A DNA stretch of 64,000 nt from Chondrus crispus. Its lineage: Eukaryota > Rhodophyta > Florideophyceae > Gigartinales > Gigartinaceae. The stretch is from contig NW_005178851.1 in the NCBI RefSeq assembly GCF_000350225.1, forward strand, positions 124,001 to 188,000, in the 5' to 3' direction. The notes beneath the pieces were generated by a model, which saw only the letters and a program-made list of their open reading frames with translations, had not been told where the DNA came from and searched no databases. The translations under genes and the position numbers were made by a program. Positions 58,093 through 64,000 of this stretch are shown here, piece after piece (position 1 is the stretch's first letter; each line of letters opens with the position of its first letter).

Positions 58093-59063
58093 CGTCTGAA
58101 GACGAGATGGAATTTTATATCCGTCTGACGGACGTGAGCAATCGATGTGGAAACGTATATTCGATGGAAGAACAAATGATGATGTTCATTGAAGGACTCG
58201 ATTCGAGTATCAAGCCAATGGTATCTCAATACCGGCAAGACAATCGGGATGTTTCGTTTTTGAGACTAGTTAATTACGCGAAGGTGCATGGCTCGGCGAG
58301 CCGCGCTAAGGACAAGAAGACCAAGAAGGTCACGATCCAGACGCCGTCGACGATCCGGGCAGGTAAGAAGCCGAGGGCTTCTTATTCCGGTCGCAAAAGT
58401 CATGCCGCCGTCCATTTAGCCGAGTCAGTTTCCGCCTCAGATGAGTGCGGTGCGCATGGAAGTAGCGAAAATCACTACGAGGGCGCGTTGGTAGCCGAAG
58501 GCGAGTTCATTGAGGCCTCGGAGGGCTACGGACATGAGGACTACGGGGCAAGCGGGTCGTCAACTTTACCGACAGCCACATACACGACGGAGTCGTTTTC
58601 AGAGCCCACGGATCCCGTGATGATGTTTCGGGGGCGCGGCCACACGCCGGCGACGCGCATTCCGATGGAAGACAAGAGTATGACGTTTCGAAGGCCAGGC
58701 TGGATGGGAAGGCCGCAACGTCAAGGAAGACCACCGGCCCGTGGAGGACCTAGGCCGCAATATCCCGTCAAGACGCACGGACTGGTGTGCTATCATTGCT
58801 ATGAATAGGGGCTCGCTGCGCCAACGTGCATTCGTTCCCTCCGGGAAATGCACCGAGTTTTGGACAATTATGAGGCGTTGTCTCCGATGGAGAGGTTAGG
58901 GATACCATCGATGAGTTATCTGAGGGTCAAGAATTGGTTCCATTCGCAGACGGCGACCACGCCGAGTGCTTCAACGCCGAGGTCGAACCAACCCTTCAGA
59001 GGGTCCGCCGCGGGGCCCGCGCCGTCGGATGTGAGAAGGATCCCGCAGCGGCAGGAAAACTAG
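58093..59063 (+). pseudogene. gag: Gag of element D, part right of the C insertion
   Basis: Continues the D gag from EDEMEFYIRLTDVSNRCGN through QYRQDNRDVSFLRLVNYAK, basic linkers, MFRGRGHTPATRIPMEDKS and an arginine- and glycine-rich stretch (GRPPARGGPRPQYP) to the zinc-knuckle region beginning CYHCYE. It overlaps the start of pol by about 130 bases. Confidence 0.8.
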
Positions 59064-62000
59064 AGAGGGGAATCTCGCATGAGTCGCGAGAGGCACAGGG
59101 TCGACGTACTGTGCCCAGGGCTCAGCCCCGTTCCCCGTCTCTACGGGAAAAATCAGACCCCGATAAGGAGGTTGTTGGATTGGTGGATAAGCCCGCAGGG
59201 CCAGCTCAAGTCAAGAAAATTCTGAGCCAAGCCCGAGATCATCCGCTGGAAGAAGTTCGAAGACCCTGGTACAGGGTTAAGCGAAGGGAGTGTCCCGAGA
59301 AGATTTTGGTTCTTGCGCGAAAAAACTACAAAGTTTACGCTGACATCGGACCCACAATCGGATTGATGAGCCGGGTGTTGTCTGTTTTAGACACCGGCGT
59401 GGGACGAAACCTTGTGCGAAAATCGGAACTCCCGGCTGGAATGGAATCTCTAGTGTCCTACGGACCGAACCAAGACATTGGCGACGCGAACAATAGGCCA
59501 CTCCGGACTCTCGGCACAATTAGAATGCCTGTGAGGCTTGGAAAATTTGTGGCCGCAGCCGAGTTTATTGTATGCGAAAAACTAGCAGTCCCGCTAATCC
59601 TAGGGGCGGACTACTGTGACCGGTTTGTGGAAGCCATTTATCTAAGGAAGAAAACGGTTGAGTTGGCGGATTTCTCGGAGGTTCCAATAGTTTGGCGGTT
59701 CTCGACGAGAAGAGGGAAGAAGAATCTCGTTCCGGGCGAGGACGAGAATGATGGAAAGGTGAAGCCAATTTCCCCTAAGGTAAAAGTGGCAAGAGCCACG
59801 ACTATCGAGCCAGGGACGCAACGCGTCGTGGAATGCACCTCGAAGAGGGTGGGCTTGGTTGTGGTTCAGCCGTACTCGTCGTTGTACGAAAGGCACGGGT
59901 TGACGTGCACGAATGGTGTCGTTGAGGTTGAGCCCGACCGGCCATTTCGTTTACTCGTTGCAAATTTTAGGACGTACCCTGTCAGGGTGCAAAAAGGCCA
60001 AGTGGTGGCAGAATTATTACCGCACCCGAGAGCCGCGCTCGAGAGCAAAACCGCCATTGGTGAAGTTCTCGGAATTCAAGAAAGGAAGAAGGAAAATTTT
60101 CCTAATTCCACCAAGACGCCTACGGGCGAGACAAGATGCGAACCGCCGGATCAAGACCGCGAGGAACAGCAAGGAGAACGGGAGGAAAGGCTCTCCGCGA
60201 CGGCAACTACGAAGCCGGAGCGGCGGATTGAGCCTCCCCGCCGGACGTGGAGGAACTCGACCTGAGCCACGTGCCGGACCGGCTGCGCGAAAGATTCCGT
60301 CGAATGTTGAAAAAGTATTCCCGCATGTGGGCCGGGACCCTCGGTGAGATCAACACCGCGGTCCACCGGATTGAACTGGCCCCGGATACAAGGCCAATTG
60401 CACAAGCTCCCTACCGAGCCGGTCCAAAGGCTCGGGAGGTCGAGGACGCAGAAGTGCAGAAGATGTTAGAAGCAGGAGTCATCGAACCGCCGCAGTCAGA
60501 ATGGGCGTCGCCCGCTTTATTAGTGCCGAGGCCGGACGGATCGATGCGCTTTTGCGTAGACTATCGTCGGTTAAACGCGGTGACGGTAAAGGACACGTAC
60601 CCTTTACCGCGCATGGATGAGTGCCTGGACTCGCTTGGTGACACCAAGGTTTTCTCCGCGTTGGACGCGATCTCGGGATATTGGCAGATGCCTATCCCTG
60701 AGCACGACCGCGAAAAGACCGCATTTTCGTGTCACTCAGGACTGTATCCCTTGTCAAGAATGCCCTTCGGGCTAACTAACGCGCCAGCGACGTTTCAGAG
60801 AGCAATGGATATCCTGCTCTCTCCGTTCCGTTGGAAGTGCTGTTTGGTGTATCTGGACGACATAATAATTTTTAGCAAGTCGTGGGAGGAGCACATCGTG
60901 CACGTGGATGAAATACTTTCTGTATTGGAGAAGGCAGGTGTGAAGCTCAAGCTTCGCAAGTGCGAATTTTTCGTCGAAAAGATCAAGTACCTGGGCCATG
61001 TCGTTCGGCCAGGTACATTGGAAGTGGACGCTGCGCGAACCGTCGCATTGGAACAAGTGAGGTACCCTCAAACGCAGACCCAGCTCAGAAGCTTCTTGGG
61101 ACTTTGTAATGTCTACCGCAGATTCGTTCCGCATTATGCGAAAATCGCGCATCCGCTCAATCAACTGTTGAAGAAGGGACAACCAGTCCAGTTGGAAGGA
61201 TTCGACGAACCGTGCGAAAAAGCTTTTCATAAGCTCAAGGACGCTATCTTGGCGCCACCGGTGTTGGCGTTGCCGAAGAAGAACCTGCCATACTCGGTAG
61301 ACACCGATGCAAGCGACTATCAAATCCGCGCTGCATTATTTCAGACACATCCGGATGCGCAACGTAAACCCATCGGGTTCTTTTCAAGAACGTTATCCGC
61401 AGCCGAGAGAAACTACTCCGTTTCAGAAAAAGAAAGTCTAGCGGTAATTTGGGCCGTACAGACTTTAAGACCATATCTATATGGCGAGCACTTCATTGTG
61501 CATACCGACCATGCCTCATTGAGGTGGTTAATGAACGTAACCGACCCCAGCGGGAGATTAATCCGATGGAGGCTCCGCCTCTCGGAATTTGATTTCAAAA
61601 TCAAGTACAAGAAGGGCAAGGCGAACAGCCAAGCCGATGCCTTGTCAAGATTACGGACCGCAGGAGAAACCGTTGACGAAATCGACGATGAAATTCCATG
61701 CTTTATGGCCGAACCGGCCGAGGGAACGGTGGAGGACGAGGACAGTTTTGACGGGTTAGACGACATCCTCGCGCTTGAGGGGGGACAGCCCCTGAGCGCC
61801 TCGATCAATTCCAAGCTGTCACTCCGGAGGAGCTCATTCGCGAGCAAGCCGTCGACCCCTTCTGCAACTGCATCAAGGAAGAAATGGACGCCGGAAAGGT
61901 GAGAACGTTCAGCACGGAGACCGAGGAACTCGAAGGAACTCTATGCCGTACTTCGGCGGAGTTTGTACAAGTGGTGATACCACAATCGTTAAGGGACCGC

Positions 62001-63515
62001 GTCCTAGGGTTGAGCCACTACGCAAAATTGGCAGGCCAACCGGGAGGCAAGAAACTTTACAAGACATTGAGAGGATATTTTCATTGGCCTACGATGGCCC
62101 TAGACTGCTACGCAGTCGCGAAGAATTGCGCCGCATGTGCACGGGAAAGGGTGAAGTTAAGAAGAAACACGAAGGAAATGAAGCTGTTCACGCCCAAATC
62201 TCCGCTGGAGTTTGTCGCCATCGACATCCTCGGCGAGCTAATTACAACTAAACGAGGAAATCGGTACATTCTCGTGATCAGCGATCGATACTCGAAACTG
62301 GTACGAACCGTACCGTTGAAGAAGACATCAGCTGCGCACATCGCACAAGCCTTCGTTCACCATTGGGTATTCGTGTACGGACCGCCGGTCAAGCTGCTGT
62401 CCGACAATGGAACACAGTTCACGGCCCGGTTCTTTCAGAATGTCTGCCGAATTCTTGGCATACGCAATGTGTTCACGACTACGTACCACCCGCAAGCCAA
62501 CGGCCAAGTTGAGAGGTTTAACCGCACGCTGACTTCCGCGTTGCGAAAATATGTTGGAGAGCATCCCAAGGACTGGGACTTATTTAGCGACGCTGTGACG
62601 TTCGCATACAACACGCAAGTTCATCGAACTACGAACATTGCGCCCTTCGAGCTGGTGTTAGCTCGGGCGCCGAGAAGCATCGCGTTACAAGCGCAACCAA
62701 CTTTGGAGAACTTCAGCTCGTCACGAGCATACTACCTGAAATGGCAGTCGTGGTTGGAGAGCCTAATGCGAAGCGCCGATAGGAGTTTGCGGAAGGAACA
62801 AGCCCGGTACAAGCGAAATTTCGACGCACGCCTTTGCAAACCGCAATATGAGATCCCACCGGGGTTCTACGTGTTCCTTCGGAAGGAGCAGGGCACGGCT
62901 AGCGAACCGAAACACAAGCTGGCACAAGTCGCTACAGGACCTTATCAGGTCAGAAGATGGGATCAACATACGGTAGTCATTGCCACTGGCGATCAGGAGG
63001 AACGCGTATCGCGAGAAAGGGTGGAGTTAGCCCCAAGCCCGATGGACTATGCGCCGATAACTGGCCTACGTCAAGCGCTACAGTTCCTGGGAGCGCCGGA
63101 GCTAAACGAAGAAGGAGAGGTAATGGAGGACGAGGAATGTCCTCACACCCGTGCGCCTGCGTCAGGGGACCAGGACAATCAAATTAGTCAAGCGCCGACA
63201 GCGGAGACGTCTCCGGACCTACGCGAGTTCGGAAAGTCCAGAGAAGAGGACGAGTTGGAAGATCTTCTGGAGGGGGAAGGGAACAGTTCAGAGAAAGGAG
63301 AGGAAACGGAAAATACGGAATACGTAATCGATCGGGTCGCCGACCACGATTATGAAAATGGTAATTTGATTCTCAAGGTGGAATGGTACGGCTATACGCC
63401 CGAGGACGCGACGTGGGAGCCCATTGAGCAATTACCCCGCAGTGCGGCCGTCACGTATTTCCGGAGGAAGAAACTGCCCCTCCCGCCGCAAGTCGCACGC
63501 GCGAGACCAGGATGA
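58934..63515 (+). pseudogene. pol: Pol region of element D
   Basis: Protease (LSVLDTGVGRNLVRKSEL), reverse transcriptase (SMRFCVDYRRLNAV; LVYLDDIIIFSKS), RNase H (YSVSEKESLAVIWAVQ; HTDHASLRWLMN), integrase zinc finger (CAACARERVKL), integrase core (VAIDILGEL; LLSDNGTQFTARF; PQANGQVERFNRT), a GPY-like segment (ATGPYQVRRW), an acidic linker and a C-terminal chromodomain (EYVIDRVADHDYENGNLILK, WYGYTPEDATWEPIEQLP). The chromodomain is of more canonical type than in A/C. It is broken in about two places. Confidence 0.85.
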
Positions 63516-64000
63516 GCTCTATACGCAATGTGATGATGGAAAGCGAAAAGAAGACGCGAGCCGCAACCAGTTTGCTATGTTTTTACCTTCTTAACTATTC
63601 TGTTTTGTTTTTTTTCGGTTGTTTTGTTTTTTATGTTTGTTTTCCCTTCTCGAGACGCACCTAGGTCGGTCATTCCGGAACGATCGTGCGTAATGTCTGA
63701 ATAACACGACAGGCGCCCAAGGGCGACAAGGGACTGCGAACCACCGGTCGTGATTAAGGCTACATGCTGTATCTCGAGTTGAGGAAGGAGAGGACGGAGC
63801 ACGTGAAGGAAGTCCAGAGAGACAAGTGTCGCGAGGAAAACCGCGGAAAACTGAAGGGTTGTGTGAATTTTAACAATGATCCGGGAACGGCACTGACGAT
63901 TGAGAGGCATAGGGCGTTCAGAAAGGCGTGAAGTCGAGTTCGAGAGACTGGGACGGCCGGCAACACACCACCGGTGTCGCCCACGCTCAGAATGAGTCGA
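63516..64000 (+). other. 3' region of element D, no gene seen
   Basis: Contains a T-rich run near 63590-63650 and no supported frame. The polypurine tract and right LTR of D are not reached. Confidence 0.5.

Larger units (their letters stand above)
45452..58097 (+). mobile_element. Gypsy element C with target duplications, youngest insertion
   Basis: A full-length chromovirus of the A/B family: LTRs 45457-46050 and 57499-58092, each 594 bp and differing at about nine positions by my count (about 98.5% identical), with CGTCT on both sides (45452-45456, 58093-58097). It contains primer binding site, gag, pol, a hairpin array and an antisense frame. Pol looks whole. Gag and the antisense frame have about three or four breaks between them. 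It is the most recent insertion seen. Confidence 0.92.
42923..64000 (+). mobile_element. Gypsy element D, interrupted by C, runs off the window
   Basis: LTR 42923-43965, primer binding site 43970-43987, gag split by element C at 45457-58092, pol ending in a chromodomain (58934-63515), then a T-rich 3' region. The right LTR is outside the window. Apart from the C insertion it has about four breaks, several shared with E. It inserted into the chromodomain part of E after ATATG. Confidence 0.85.

Overview
The window is eukaryotic and almost entirely repetitive. It holds at least seven LTR retrotransposon copies or fragments, a CACTA-type (tnp2-like) DNA transposon pseudogene, a pogo-like transposase fragment, a foldback element and several tandem repeats. 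I see no convincing intact host gene, no rRNA and no confident tRNA. There are no bacterial operons or ribosome-binding sites. Chromodomain-bearing Ty3/gypsy elements, a Ty1/copia element and a tnp2-like transposase fit an alga (perhaps a red alga), an oomycete or a related protist. That placement is inference at low confidence. The gypsy A/B/C sequences are GC-rich, while roughly 22-35 kb is much more AT-rich.

Layout. 1-2103: AT-richer flank with a transposase fragment, a foldback element with nested palindromes, a 28-bp tandem repeat and a promoter-like stretch rich in TTTGTGA. 2104-16964: gypsy element A (LTR, gag, pol with chromodomain, long 3' region, antisense reading frame, LTR). 16965-22156: the 3' half of a related element B, into which the right LTR of A is inserted. 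22157-26000: tnp2-like transposase pseudogene (minus strand), interrupted by a solo LTR with a 5-bp target duplication. 26640-33212: an array of 102-bp repeats (34 codons) split by about 6 kb that contains a broken copia element. 34130-64000: a four-deep nest of gypsy elements. F is interrupted by E, E by D, and D by C (45457-58092, target duplication CGTCT). D, E and F should all continue to the right of the window.

The most unusual feature is shared by A, B and C. Each carries, between the end of pol and the 3' LTR, a long reading frame on the opposite strand, and the three predicted proteins are clearly related. The module is bracketed by two copies of the same short segment (the last codons of pol, a small hairpin and a polypurine tract), which suggests how it was acquired. 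LTRs of the A/B/C family contain a series of hairpins whose stems change in compensating pairs between copies. C also carries an array of GC-rich hairpins at about 50-58-nt spacing. These look like structured RNA. The LTR elements are described here as fossils, by region only.
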